Assembly (NCBI GenBank): GCA_932294295.1
Contig: OW028581.1
Coordinates: forward strand, 10,809,526-10,873,525
Direction: 5' to 3'
Source: Alitta virens
Taxonomy: Eukaryota > Annelida > Polychaeta > Phyllodocida > Nereididae
DNA: 64,000 nt
The position numbers were made by a program, and so were the translations under genes. Shown here in pieces: positions 34,573-46,100 of the stretch. The notes beneath the pieces are model-generated. The model did no database searches. It was not told where the DNA came from and was given only the letters and a program-made list of their open reading frames with translations. Numbering within the stretch: the first letter of the stretch is position 1; every line of letters begins with the position of its first letter.

Positions 34573-36791
34573 GACGTAAAGCCCTTATCTACCCATGATT
34601 CCTAATACCCATTGAAGCCACCTGTACTTTGTCTCCGTGTTTCTACAAAAACACATTGCAGCAGCAGGTTTTTGTTATAAAACTTGTCTTTCATATTCAT
34701 CTGTCCACATAAAAGGATCAATAAACTGATTAAACAAGATGAAGAAATCCGAAATCTTCAGTGGCTTACTTATTTATGCTATTCCAATGTTGGCAATGTC
34801 AAACAAAATACTTTGTTCATGTCTCGGATACATATAAAAGTAAAAGTCTTGACTATTTACAAAAATTCTGGTCATGTCAACTATGAGAAGGATTGTTTTT
34901 GTAGCACAACAGTAATGAGTGTTGTCAATCACAGGTGTAAGCGGCCATGTTTTAATAGAAAAAAAAACAGTCATGCACCTTAGAGGAGACAGCATGGACC
35001 TCAGGGAACGCACTGCTCGCTGATTTTGCCAATCATTTTGGGCAACTGAACATTCCCCTGCCTCGATGAAGTGCTCAACCTTATCATTGATATTTTGATG
35101 CCTCTGTAAATTCAGCTTAATTGGCAAGTGAGTATATCTGACTCAAAGAAATAGAATTTGACATCACAGGTTTCTTCAGAAATTTATTAATCTTGAACTA
35201 AGTGGAACATGATTATCATGTGACAGTCTTTCTAATTTTCTCCCTTTTAAGACAAAGCTTGTATTACCACATCCTCTAGTCATGGCTATTGAATCGCAAA
35301 ATAGCAGTAGTAGATTGACATTCATTCTTTTCAGGAATGCAAAGAAGCCGCGACCACTGAGCAAACTTTACCTGAAGTTGCACCTGTGGTTCGACTGCTT
35401 CCACAGTATTTCTGAAAATTCTCTTTTTTTTTAATAATGTCATGTGCACAACTATGAAAGCGTTAAATCCATAAAATCAAAAAATAACTAATTTAAAAGT
35501 ATTACAACGTCCTTCCAGCCAATCAAACATGGCGATTAATTGCTAAACATCACTAAGGCTTAGCTACAGATTTTCTTGAGACCAAGATTTCTTAGTGTTT
35601 CCATGTGCTCCCACAGGGGTTAGAAACTTAAAACGACTATATAAAATAGACTTTTTCTTTGCAAAAACAAAGCTTTATTTGAACTCACTAGTAACTACTT
35701 TTTTCCAGTGGCATATCTGTAGAGAGACGCCCCTAACAATGAACAAAACACCACTGGCACGAGTTGCGATTCTTTTTAAATGTCTCCTCAAAACATATAA
35801 GCTTTGCAAACCAATAAGCGCCCATGAGATAGTGGCCAACTTAGCAATTGAGGAAGTCATGTGTTGTGTTCAGTGGTTCACGTAAAAACGTATTATCCTG
35901 AGTTATAGTCATATTTCATAAGTAACTATTTTTGTTAAAGTGATGCATTTATCCATATAAATACATAAAAAAGACATAAGATGCAGTGCCAAAATTTATT
36001 TTGTGAGAAACAGCGATAGATAGGATACAACAAATATAAACAGTCAAATAAAACATGTCCCCTTCATTTAAGCAGAGGCTGTTTTTGTCAATAAAATTAC
36101 ACACACAAGTGAATAATAAAATCAGTCATTATAATAGATGCAAACACATTGAAATAAGTTCTTAACGATACATAAGTCTATAAGCAAAAATTGTGCAAAG
36201 CCTACTTTAAGATTAAAATTTCAGAGGTTAATATTTGCTATATTGTACCACTCACCGGTGCAATTTAGCATTAAGGATGCTGTTGCACAAATCACATTAA
36301 TACAATGGTTATATGTTGTACATAAGCCATGCTACACTTGGATTGGTAGCCAACCAGAAATTGGAACAACATCACCAGCGAGTATGAGCAATCCATCCGG
36401 TTTGACTCAATTGTACATTACTTTCATAACTTTGTCTTTTTTCATTCGGGTTTTTAAAAATTCAGAGTGTTTCTGAATCCTAAGGTGGTAATGGTTCACT
36501 ATTTTTCCAATGAATTGTATTTACTGGAAAATAATATATTGACAATAGAAATATTAGGGTTCAGTGGTACAAAATCAATTACATAAATGGTTACATTGTG
36601 ACACGTGAGATATGTATAGTATACCCTCAAATGTACACTTCCCCCTTCGGCCTCATCGTTTTTGGGTGTACATATCTTCAAGTCTCACAGGTAACAATTG
36701 TTATAAATTATATAAAACCAAATAATGCGGCACTGTTCGACTAACTGCACAAGTCTCCATCTGTAATTTTCCTTGCACAGGTAACCATAGT

Positions 36792-38274
36792 TTACTTGTC
36801 TGAATTATTTTTGGACTGAGGGCACAACTTGGCATAAACAGTTGTACAGATTATGGCCAGTTCCTTACTTTCGTTTTTCTGCAATTTATTTGCAATTTGC
36901 ATCAGTGTTTTGAATTCTGGGTACATTGCAGTGAGTAAAACCATAAGGTATGCCTGACAGATTTGGTGCCAGGTCTTGATACTCCCCTTTTTTCTCATTT
37001 TCAGCTTCTTTGCATAAGCCTCAGCTATTTTTTCGGGTCCATATGTGGGACGAGTGTTGCGTTTTACTTCATGCCAGCCAAAGAATTCATAGCTGTTCAT
37101 GATAGCATCCTCGTTCTCATCCCATATTGCATTATCTATAGCTCGTCCAGCAAAAAGGCCTCCTATTCCAGCAACAATGCCTCCTGCAAGAGCCCCAATT
37201 ACTGCTCCCACAGGGCCCGCCAATACACCTGCTGGTGCCCCTGCCCCTACAGCTCCAGCAATCCCAAAACCAGCAGCAGCTCCACCTTCTGCAAGTCGAT
37301 GACGTAATTCAACATATGTTATCTTATGCATCTGCCAATTCACCACATCCCAGATAGCAATAACAGAAAATGCAGCAACACCGGCGAATGCATTGGCACG
37401 AAACACTGAAGTTCCTATTCTGGCAAATGTTGGCGCAACATTCCTGGCAACAGCTCTACCTGCAGCTGCTCCAATGCCTTTTCCCACAGCTTTTTTAACA
37501 CTCTCAGACAACTCAGTGTCTTTTCCCATTTGCAAGGAAGAATTGAGTACCCCACCCGCTCCAAGTACAAAACCTAGCCCAGTACCAAAACTTGGATCTT
37601 TTTCACTTGCCACATCCCGATTTGTTTTGCTATCTTCAGAGATACTAACAATATTGCTTGATCTCCATGCTGCTACTAATCTAAGCACATCGCTCAGCCT
37701 TGCCTTGGAATCTGATTCAGGTGACTCTATTAGCTTCATGACTAATATGCGACTTACACTGACCACATCACTTGTCAAACTCTGTGTAAATCCCCACAGA
37801 TCTTTCATTATTTGTGCCAGTGGTGTTTCATGTTCAACACCAGAAGTTTTTAGTCTGAGCAGCTTTCTAAGGATTTCAACCATTTCATTATATGGAATTA
37901 CTGTTTCTTTTACCTGTTCTGGGCTTATATCTAGCACAGTTGTATGCAGCATGCAAACCTCACCGCTACCTTCATGCTTCATAGCAAGGACATGTTCCTC
38001 TTTACCCACTTCAAAAAACATTACAATGAATTTGCCTCTTTCCGTACCTGCAGTAACCTCTCTAAGAAACTCATCATTTGGGGCCCCATCAGTTTCTCTG
38101 TTGTAAACAAAATCGAGTGAACTGCGTTCAATCAAATCTCGCAATTCTTTTGCCCATTTGATGCATTTTTGTGTTGTTTTCCCTATAGCCTTGATGCTGT
38201 CCTCATTTTTGTTAACTTCAGCCAGGACTTCAACAATTTTACTCAGAGCTTCGCCTGTAATCTGAGTACCCTTC
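36792..38274 (-). CDS. glycine-zipper membrane-associated protein exon, intact
   Basis: One 1483-nt exon, acceptor TTTCAG|GAAGGG at 38274, stop at 36792, giving 493 codons; the first internal Met gives 450 residues. Numbering from that Met: helical N-terminal part with amphipathic segments (~75-165), a Gly-rich hydrophobic stretch SFGTGLGFVLGAGGVL (185-200), a hydrophobic helix FAGVAAFSVIAIWDVV (253-268), a long Ala/Gly zipper (287-335, repeated GxxxG/AxxxG spacing), then a polar tail. Such zippers insert into or span membranes; the function is unknown and I know no matching family. The start must lie upstream, in another exon. The beta-trefoil lectin exons upstream (39.0-43.5 kb, same strand) may be its N-terminal part. 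Paralogue: 6960-8962. Confidence 0.75.
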
Positions 38275-39048
38275 CTGAAAAAAACAATCCCAGTTGCATA
38301 AGTGATAAGAATCTGCTAATTAACAATTATATCCCTAATAGGAGGGAGTTGAACTAACAGTTTTGTTGGTTATCCCAACAAAAATGTTAGTTAATTCCTG
38401 GCTATGAGGGATATAGATAACTATTACTCAACTAGACATATTTACTAATTTGTTTGAGTGTTTGATTCGTTTAACTGCTATTATTAAGCAATTACAGTTC
38501 AGTTTCTACTCAGGAGGGAATTCCATAACATTTTCGTTGGTTATATCCCACTCAGAACATAACTGAACTATCTGGGTGACATATGTACCCTAGCATAGGT
38601 TAGTTGTAAGCTAAATTAATCTTTTTACTCAGACAGGGCATGTAATTGGCAGGTGCCGATGCATTCTTTATTTGTTGTCCAGTGCAGTTAACCAAAAAGT
38701 TGCGTAAAATAGAATGTTATTTTAGCTATCTAGTTTCCATTACCATACAGTGGAATACTCATCTAAACCCACACGCTTACTTAAGGATATTTTGTATTTT
38801 ACTCCACTTAAGACTGTTTTCCAATTGCTCTGAGTTGGCAATAACCAATGAATATGTTAGGTAACCCCCTCCTGAGTGCAGACTGAAGTCACTGAACTGG
38901 TGTAATAAAGGCCGTAAAACAAAACAAACAAACAAATTAGTAAATATGTCTAGTTGAGTAAAAGTTAATCTTAGGCAGAGGGATATAAGCAACAAAAATC
39001 AACACTCGACTATGAGGAATATAACTATTACTTGAATACTTTGATCAC
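38275..39048 (-). other. intron or spacer with an inverted TIR-like element
   Basis: Between the glycine-zipper exon and the last lectin exon. Carries AGGAGGGAGTTGAACTAACA (38340) and its mirrored partner (about 38845-38873), plus an internal third copy near 38511-38555. No exon providing a start codon for the downstream exon was recognised. Confidence 0.5.
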
Positions 39049-42000
39049 CTACACTTGAATAGCTTCCCACTTGTATTCAGGCTTCTCTTTGTCATACTTG
39101 GCCACACACAGTTTAGCACCAGGTTCGGCATTCACAATTTTCAGAACCTGGTTTTCATCATTCAGTCGGCAGATTTTATCCTTCTTAATCCACCATTGCT
39201 GGGTTTCCTTGCCAGGTTTGAAGTTGTTGATTATCATTCTGTGATCTGTCAATAACACTCTTAATTAGCAACAATGTTTTGGTACAGATATCAGATGGAT
39301 GGTCATCATACCATTGAGCTACTTCGTGAATAAGACTGTTTTTGTTTATACTTTGCACTATACTACTAATGTCTCCTCTTGAGTGTAGATAATGACTACA
39401 TTTATGTACTTACCAACTCTCTCCTCTAAAACGAGATTCCGGTTAGCCTTGCACCTTATGACATGATGCTCCAGGTCTTCAATCCACATTTGCTGATTAG
39501 AATTTCTGTACTCCCCAAGGATAACTTCACTGCCAGACAACTCTGTTGCGTCAATCTGATCCAGACACAGGTTATTGAGATGGCAAAAGAGCCTCAATTT
39601 CCTGTCCTCGCTGAAAGAAAATATCCAAAATAATACAGCGACAAAAATAAGCAATCAAACCTTATATGAACTACTTAGAACATAAGCAAACTATGTACAT
39701 ATAATAGGTACATTTGTTTTTGTCTCATATGCAGCTTTCAAAAAAGAGATAACATGTTTTGCTTTTACATCCTGAAAACCAGACACATGCATGCCAAATG
39801 TTGTCAGCCAGATCTAAAAAATATCACATGACCCAAAGAATTATTTACTAAAGTAACAGATGTGAGATGAATTATTAAGCCTTGCCAAACTCTCTTATTC
39901 AGAGATACAGACTTGTGATGCTCTCTTTTTGGACCAGATCTCAATCTATAGAACACCTCTAACTTAAGATATCTTACTGCTTAAGAAGTACTTCTATGAT
40001 CAGGTTTACAAATATATTGTATGATTGGTAAAGTTTCATCATCACTTTCTGTGCATGCCCATATAAGGTAGTTCTGTAGCTGTGTTGCTCTATGACCAGT
40101 TTCAGCCGATTTTAGCTAAATATTGGTAACCAAATGTATGCAAAATGCATAAATTAACATTTTAGACATAATTGAATCGATAACCATGGTAGTTTACCGC
40201 AATAAAACAAGCTACAAAACATGGGTCTTATAAGGGATTGACCATGGCCTACATTTGACTGTACTTAAGTCCAAGGAAAGTTGTGCTATAAATAGCCTGC
40301 TGCAGTGGCCAAATTGTCAGAGGCGCTGGAATGATTGAAAAATGGGGGCTGAAGGACTTCTTTTGTTCTTTTTTTAAATAAACATGTTACATGTCATTAA
40401 TTTAAAGTAATTTTTCCCCTTTCACAAAATTTCTTTTTAAAAAAGACCAATAATCTCAAACAAGTCTGGTACAGGTGTCTTTTTTTAAAGACAGCTTTTC
40501 TTGTTATACCTAGTATTGAACACCAGCTAACCATACTTATATATATATAATTATATCCATACCATAGTCAGACATTACTGACTTTATAGATTAAAATGTT
40601 TTGATATTCCAACTATATCCTACCCCTACCTATTTGCTTTGAAGAAATATTATAGGCCCCAGGAGCCATCCCGAAGAGGCCGCCAGAAGAGGCCGCCAGA
40701 AGGGGCCGCCAGAATAGGATGCCAGAAGGGGCTGCTTGAAGGGGCTGCTTAAAGGACTTTGCTGCTAGAAATTGGCCAAAAATTAAATCTACTGACAGCT
40801 TTTGTAAAATTACCGGACCGGAAGTGTGTTACAGGCACCGCCCTCTGTGTTGTCCCAATTAATCGCGTTTACCGCTTGGGCAGGAACCAGCCAAGTGTTT
40901 ATTTCTGCACACATATGTACATCCAAAAATCCTATCATATCCGAAATAAAATACTGTACAATAAGTAAAGCAGAAATACTAGTACATATGTATGTATTAT
41001 ATATCACTAACCTCTTGACCGTTTATCTGTATATCTGACTACATAATTATGTTGTTCACCCCCAGATAGTAACATTTATAATATAAATAAGTGACTTATA
41101 GGCCTGATAGGCCGGGCATTATGATTACTGTTTTCTTTAACAAAACAAAAAATATCTGTAATGATATGCAAGTCACGTTAATAAAAATGTATTGAATTGA
41201 ATTGAATTGTACGTATGTATGTATGTATCTATTATAAACATTTAAAAAAATTGCTTAGAAATATATCATACTCTATATAAATAATGTAAATAGTGTAAAT
41301 ATTGTTCATTAATGAAGTTGATTTTGTAATTCTTGGCAATTGCAATGACGGCAGTAAATCAAGCTACATGTTTATTTTTCTGGAGCATTTGATGGGCTGA
41401 TTATACCAGCTATGTGACCATTTTTATTGTAATTAATGTAAATTGGAATTTCTCCAAAAGCATAATTACAAGCATGCACAACTAAATCGTGGTTCCCATA
41501 TTCAGTAGATGGATATAATATATTATAAATCAATCACGATTCCAACCTTAGATATATAATTCAAATAACTAGCAACACTAATGTGGCTGTTTCAGTCTGT
41601 GGCCATTTATTTTATGGCCGTTCGGGAAACGTCGCTGTTTAGGACTGGCCGTTAGGGTTTGTGGCTCTGACCAAACACTGCAAAAACACAAAATATTTCT
41701 AATAGAAAACTGATAATATGTTTAAAAAAAAACTCTACTGAACCTGCCAATTAATTTATGCATATATATTTTGAAACGTAGATCTGAATTATATCTATAA
41801 ATTAGCCAAAATGTACACTTTTTTCTAATTAGACACTGTTTTGGAGGCTGCATATTTGAGAATACTAAGAATATCTAGGGACATAAAATACAACCATAAA
41901 AAACCCGACAAAATTCTACACAACTTTGTAGCAGGACATTTTGAAATATGGCTTTCTTAAGGAGAAAATGGATTATAAAATTCAGTTTCATAGGAAAATG

Positions 42001-43531
42001 CTGCTTATTTTCACTATGAGCTGAAATCATCTCACCTCATTTTATAATGAATGAATGAATTTTACCGACATTGTGAGGTCACAAATGGCAGCTTAATATC
42101 AAGAAACTTATGAATTTAAAGTTCTGATTTTTTGTTTATGCCCAAAGCACAAACTTTTATAATTTTGCCTTATCTCAGATGGTAGCATGTTCGGAAACAG
42201 ATATTTAGCAAATATGTGGGAGTATAGAAACCTGAAACCAGTTTTTTATTTTTATTGTTTTTATGCTAAATTAATGCCTTTTGATATCATGTATGTTACA
42301 AAACTGAATAATAGTGCTCCACTACTTGACCCTTTCTATTGTTCCTTAGGAGGGATATAACCAAAGAATGTTAACTCCCCCCCCCCTACCTTTAGTGCAA
42401 ACTATACATTAATTGCTGAATAAACAAATAAAAAAAAATTAACAAATTAGCAAATGTGTCATGCGGCGTATAGGTTAGTTATTTCCCTCATAGTCGTGAG
42501 CTATCTATTGTGTTTGTCTTCTCTTATAATATGATGTGCTTATTGGTCACAAAACATGATGATGAAGGCTGAAAAGAGATTGAACTTTATTGGTCACGAG
42601 TCACTTACTCTTCAACAGCTTCCCAAATCTGTTCCTCCTTCGTGCTGTCAAAATTGGCCACACACAATGTACTGCCATGGTTTTTCTTGCCATCCTTTAT
42701 TTGCAGGACTCGCTCGTGATCTGTCATTCTGCAGATTCTACCCTCTTGAATCGACCACTGCTGGGATTCCTTGCCATGGCAGAATGTGTTGATCACAACT
42801 CTACCATCTGCCAATAACTCTTAGTAAGCACATTAAATCAATTCAATTAAATTTATTCGACCAACTGATGCAGCATAGGAAAACCATTTACAATAGCAAT
42901 AAATACAGCTGGTTGGTGTATCACCATTACCATAAATACAAGTTATTTTTACAAAAATAAGCTAAATTTTACAATAAACATTTTATTTGAAAAATAAAAT
43001 AATAAATGCATATATATTACACATTATTTATATGTAAGTAAAATGTAAATGTTGTCAGCCTGTAGGCTGTTGGTTCAGAAACTTCGGTCATTTATCTGCC
43101 AAAGTTGACACGAGGTTAACTGGGTAATCTTAGCTGCTCACGCCAGTGCCATCACCACAGTTGCCTGTGTGCCAAACTTTACATGGCAAATCTATGCTTG
43201 TTTGATTGTCGCTGAAACCTAATTTAGTTGGTTAGATTTGCCATGCAGTAAGGCAGCAATTTTAGCTTTACTTAATTACCACAATGTTACGGCATTTTGT
43301 TTACCATCTTTTGCCTCTAACACTAGCTTCCTGTCAGCCTTGGTCCGAATAACATGATGCTCCAGGTCTTCAATCCAAAATTGGTTGATTGCTTTGCGAT
43401 ACTCCCAAGTGATGACGTCATTTCCAGCTTCTGCCTTTCCGTAACTCAGATCAAGACACAGCCCATTGAGATGATAGAACCATAATTGCCTTTCCTTGGA
43501 CATGATAAGTGCTGTTTGTGACACTTTCACT
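39049..43531 (-). CDS. double beta-trefoil (QxW/R-type) lectin gene, four exons
   Basis: Exons 43315-43531, 42609-42807, 39414-39610 and 39049-39245 join in phase with GT-AG sites (donors GTAAAC, GTAAGT, GTAAGT). Exons 1+2 and 3+4 encode two homologous repeats. Each has a WIEDLEHHVIR strand and QxW-type motifs (QFW, QQW, QIW in repeat 1; QMW, QQW in repeat 2), as in ricin-B-like beta-trefoils that bind sugars. The 5' start exon was not found. The last exon reads to a TAG at 39049; no good donor exists at the position homologous to exon 2's donor, so linkage to the exon at 38274 is possible by ancestry but not shown. Introns are 0.5, 3.0 and 0.17 kb. Confidence 0.75.
40672..40756. repeat. GC-rich short tandem repeat
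   Basis: Units of AAGAGGCCGCCAG and AAGGGGCTGCTTG, about 13-15 bp, five to six copies with drift. Confidence 0.8.
41050..41215 (+). repeat. possible non-LTR retroelement 3' tail
   Basis: Ends in a short tandem run (TTGAATTGAATTGAATTG) after TAATAAAAATG, a tail type seen in many non-LTR retrotransposons. No RT coding is present. Weak call. Confidence 0.3.
42820..43300 (-). other. first lectin intron
   Basis: AT-rich except for a moderately GC-rich part at 43040-43240. No exon or element was recognised. Confidence 0.5.
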
Positions 43532-43714
43532 CTGTAAATATAGAAGAACAAGGTTTTTTAAAAAAGTAATTTAAAAACACAGGCTGCGCGAATACCCACA
43601 TTTTACACAAGCATTGCCACTTTTGTTAATGAAGCCTCCATAACTACTGTAGTTGAGCACCTAGGCATAATACTATCTTTTGTACATAAATACATGGGGA
43701 GACAGTAAGTTTCG

Positions 43715-43945
43715 TACCACGACAGTCTAACTTTCGCACCACGACAGTCTAACTTTCGCACCAGGACCATCACTTTTTTTTGCCATGAAAGTTACCCATT
43801 TACACCCTACGAAACTACCAACTGTCGCTCCACGAAACTACCAACTTTTGCCCTACGAAAGTACTCAACTTTCGCACCACAAAAGTACCAACATTTTGTA
43901 CCACAAAAGTACCAACTTCGTACCAAGAAAGAAAGATACTATTGT
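43715..43945. repeat. diverged minisatellite
   Basis: About ten imperfect units built on CTACGAAAGTACCAACTTTCGCACCA-type words (each 20-24 bp). A 68-codon plus-strand frame across it (KLPTVAPRNYQ...) is a by-product of the repeat. Confidence 0.75.
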
Positions 43946-44351
43946 GCCACGAAACTGCCAACCTGCGCCACTCACGGTTTTAGCTAATTAGCTAAATATT
44001 AAAGGCACAGTGATGTTATGCAAATCAACGGATGCATCTTACTATAGTTACATCTATCCTGCAAAGCACAATGCATTGGGGGGCGCCCCGTTTGCCCGCA
44101 AATTGTCCTGGCCCCACCCAAATCCCCTTGGTCTGGAAGCCTAGGTTTATGCAACCATATATCTGGATATATTTTACCTAGAATCATGTCTTTCCTATTG
44201 CTAATAGACTACAACAAGAGGGGAGGAAGGGGGGATGATTAAGGCCTTCTTCTCTTTACGTGGTGGGAAACCCACACTGTCGGGGGAGGGGTCGACATTT
44301 TAATAGTTGTATTACATTCGTGGTCGACAGTACTATCACTCGTTGCGCAAA
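43946..44351. other. non-coding spacer
   Basis: No gene or repeat recognised beyond short G-rich tracts near 44215-44290. Confidence 0.5.
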
Positions 44352-44359
44352 GGTATCAT

Positions 44360-44599
44360 TAGTGATGCAGACCGGACCGCCTTTTGTGGGGTGGTCCAAT
44401 ATTCCTTAAAGTGGTCCGGTGCTGGTCCGGTCCAGGGTCAGGTGGTCCGGTATTTTATTTTAAATAAAAAACTTTTCCAGCGGTCTGGACCGCGGTCCAG
44501 GCACCCAGTACCGGTATTTTGATGCTGGTCCGGTACTGATGCGGTCCAGAGTCGGACCGCGTACCGGACCGGACCCATGCGGTCTGGTCTGCATCACTA
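44360..44599. mobile_element. hAT-type MITE, 240 bp
   Basis: Inverted termini TAGTGATGCAGACC / mirrored GGTCTGCATCACTA, and an exact 8-bp duplication GGTATCAT at 44352-44359 and 44600-44607. The YARNG-type terminus (TAGTG) and 8-bp target duplication are hallmarks of the hAT superfamily. The interior is a GC-rich array of GGTCCGG/CCGGACC words in both orientations that could form a strong stem. No transposase. Confidence 0.85.
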
Positions 44600-44607
44600 G
44601 GTATCAT

Positions 44608-45452
44608 GATGATGCGAAGGTCTTTCCTGGTACGAAAGTGCCTGCTGTTTGAAGGGGGGGGGGGGGTTGAAAGCTTTGCACCAGAAAATGTATGTACTCC
44701 TCAGCCACCATACATGTATTTTATCCTGTTACATCCATGAATCCATGACAGCCACAATTTATAATGCTATAGGAAGCACACAGGGCAAACTCAGATGGTG
44801 TTTCTGACAGCTATGTGAGACGGTTTTTGAGCAGCTTCGATAATAATATCAGATCCCTGATTACCAATAATAGGTTCCAGCATGAGTACATGTGTACTCA
44901 AATACACACTTGCATGTACTCAGTACTCAAGCCTGATCCTAATTACAGTACTTGTACTCGAGTATCTTGCCAAAGTACTTGATATTCCTTTGATTACAAT
45001 TTTAGTACCAGGCAATTAATTCTTCAGCAGTAATCAGGACTTCAACAAGTTTTAATAAATGGTGAGATACTACACCATCAATGTCTCAATATCTCAATGC
45101 TACTGGGTCTGAAGCATAGACAGCTTCTATGAACAGCTGCTAGAGGCAGATGGAATGATGAGATGATGGGGCTAGTAGTTCACACGATGTCACACATTTA
45201 CCACATGGGTGGGATCTTTTACTTGCCTCAGCATAGACACTGAGTACAAGGCACCTCCAATTTAACATCTCATGTGATTGTCATCCAGCTGGAATGTGAT
45301 ACATGTATATTTGGTGAAAAGTTATGTAAGTTCAGACTTCTCAATGCTGTCAATGAATACAAATTTACCTGAATCTTCCAACCTAATCTTGCAGAACAAT
45401 GGGAACACAGCCAATCATTGGCCTAGATAGCATATCTAAAGGCTTTATTTTA
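44608..45452. other. non-coding spacer
   Basis: A poly-G run at 44656-44667; otherwise nothing recognised. Confidence 0.5.
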
Positions 45453-46100
45453 AAGGGGCGTTCTCACTGTCACGAGTAAGAGAGACGAATGACCAAAGAC
45501 GTCAAAAAGGCTATACTTGCTCACTCGTACTCACTCGTGGCTCTCGTATAAACTATTTTGACAATCGTTTGCGGGGGCGTCGTTCGAATGCTCGGCGAGT
45601 GTTCCACAGGTAAGGAGGGGATGGTTACAGATCGGCAAGGATGGGCACGATGCCAGCACGAACGGTTGGCAGGAGAATGACAGGCGGGCCACGGAGGTCC
45701 GCCAAGAGTCTCCCAAGCGTTTCACGGGCTGTACAAGAGTGGATGGCGAGTATACATGGATGAACAGCACCAGTGGCTGCGATAATTCTCAAACAATGGC
45801 CAACCACTCGCCGAGTGATTCCGCGATTAATTCCTGTGAAAAGTATACAATTTTACTCGTAGAACATCTGCCAAATTTTTAACATGATTAGATAGTTACC
45901 CCCTTCATGGATGGTCAAGCATGAACTAGATGGACCAGGACCATTCTACGGAATAGCAAGAGTATTTGCTCCATGCTCGGCGAGTGAATAACGAGTGAAT
46001 AACGAGTGAATAACGTATATACAATGATAAGCAAGAGTAAACATTTTTTGTCATCCGCATCCACTGGCCATCCCCACTCATGACAGTGTGAATGCCCCTT
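45453..46100. mobile_element. TIR element of ~650 bp
   Basis: Left end AAGGGGCGTTCTCACTGTCA mirrors the right end TGACAGTGTGAATGCCCCTT. TTA occurs on both sides, compatible with a 3-bp target duplication as in PIF/Harbinger elements. Another right end lies at 1-122. The interior repeats GCTCGGCGAGTG-like words near both ends. Short minus-strand frames (45531-45807) do not resemble a transposase; non-autonomous. Confidence 0.7.

Larger units (their letters stand above)
32221..36791. other. non-coding part of duplication copy 2
   Basis: AT-rich. Holds a tRNA-like segment (34497-34572), a TATC/TGTC microsatellite (about 34123-34240) and a ~0.68 kb block (34600-35280) absent from copy 1. Short frames at 34684-34983 and 34774-35127 inside that block are unsupported. 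Confidence 0.55.
32036..40264. repeat. segmental duplication, copy 2
   Basis: Colinear partner of 2942-11431 in the same orientation, with copy 1 and copy 2 about 20.6 kb apart. Copy 2 keeps the intact glycine-zipper exon and the two 3' lectin exons, lacks the 112-bp and 1.27-kb insertions, and has its own extra blocks at about 34.35-34.45, 34.60-35.28 and 35.72-35.80 kb. Confidence 0.9.
39613..42608 (-). other. large lectin intron with repeats
   Basis: Mostly AT-rich. 39900-40264 is the right end of duplication copy 2; 40672-40756 a GC-rich minisatellite; about 41050-41215 a possible non-LTR retroelement tail; 42349-42510 words of the AGGAGGG/GGTTAT TIR family. No supported exon. Confidence 0.5.

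Noticed and set aside
45531..45807. Minus-strand frames inside the 45453-46100 TIR element
   Set aside because: Too short, no transposase motif; the element appears non-autonomous.
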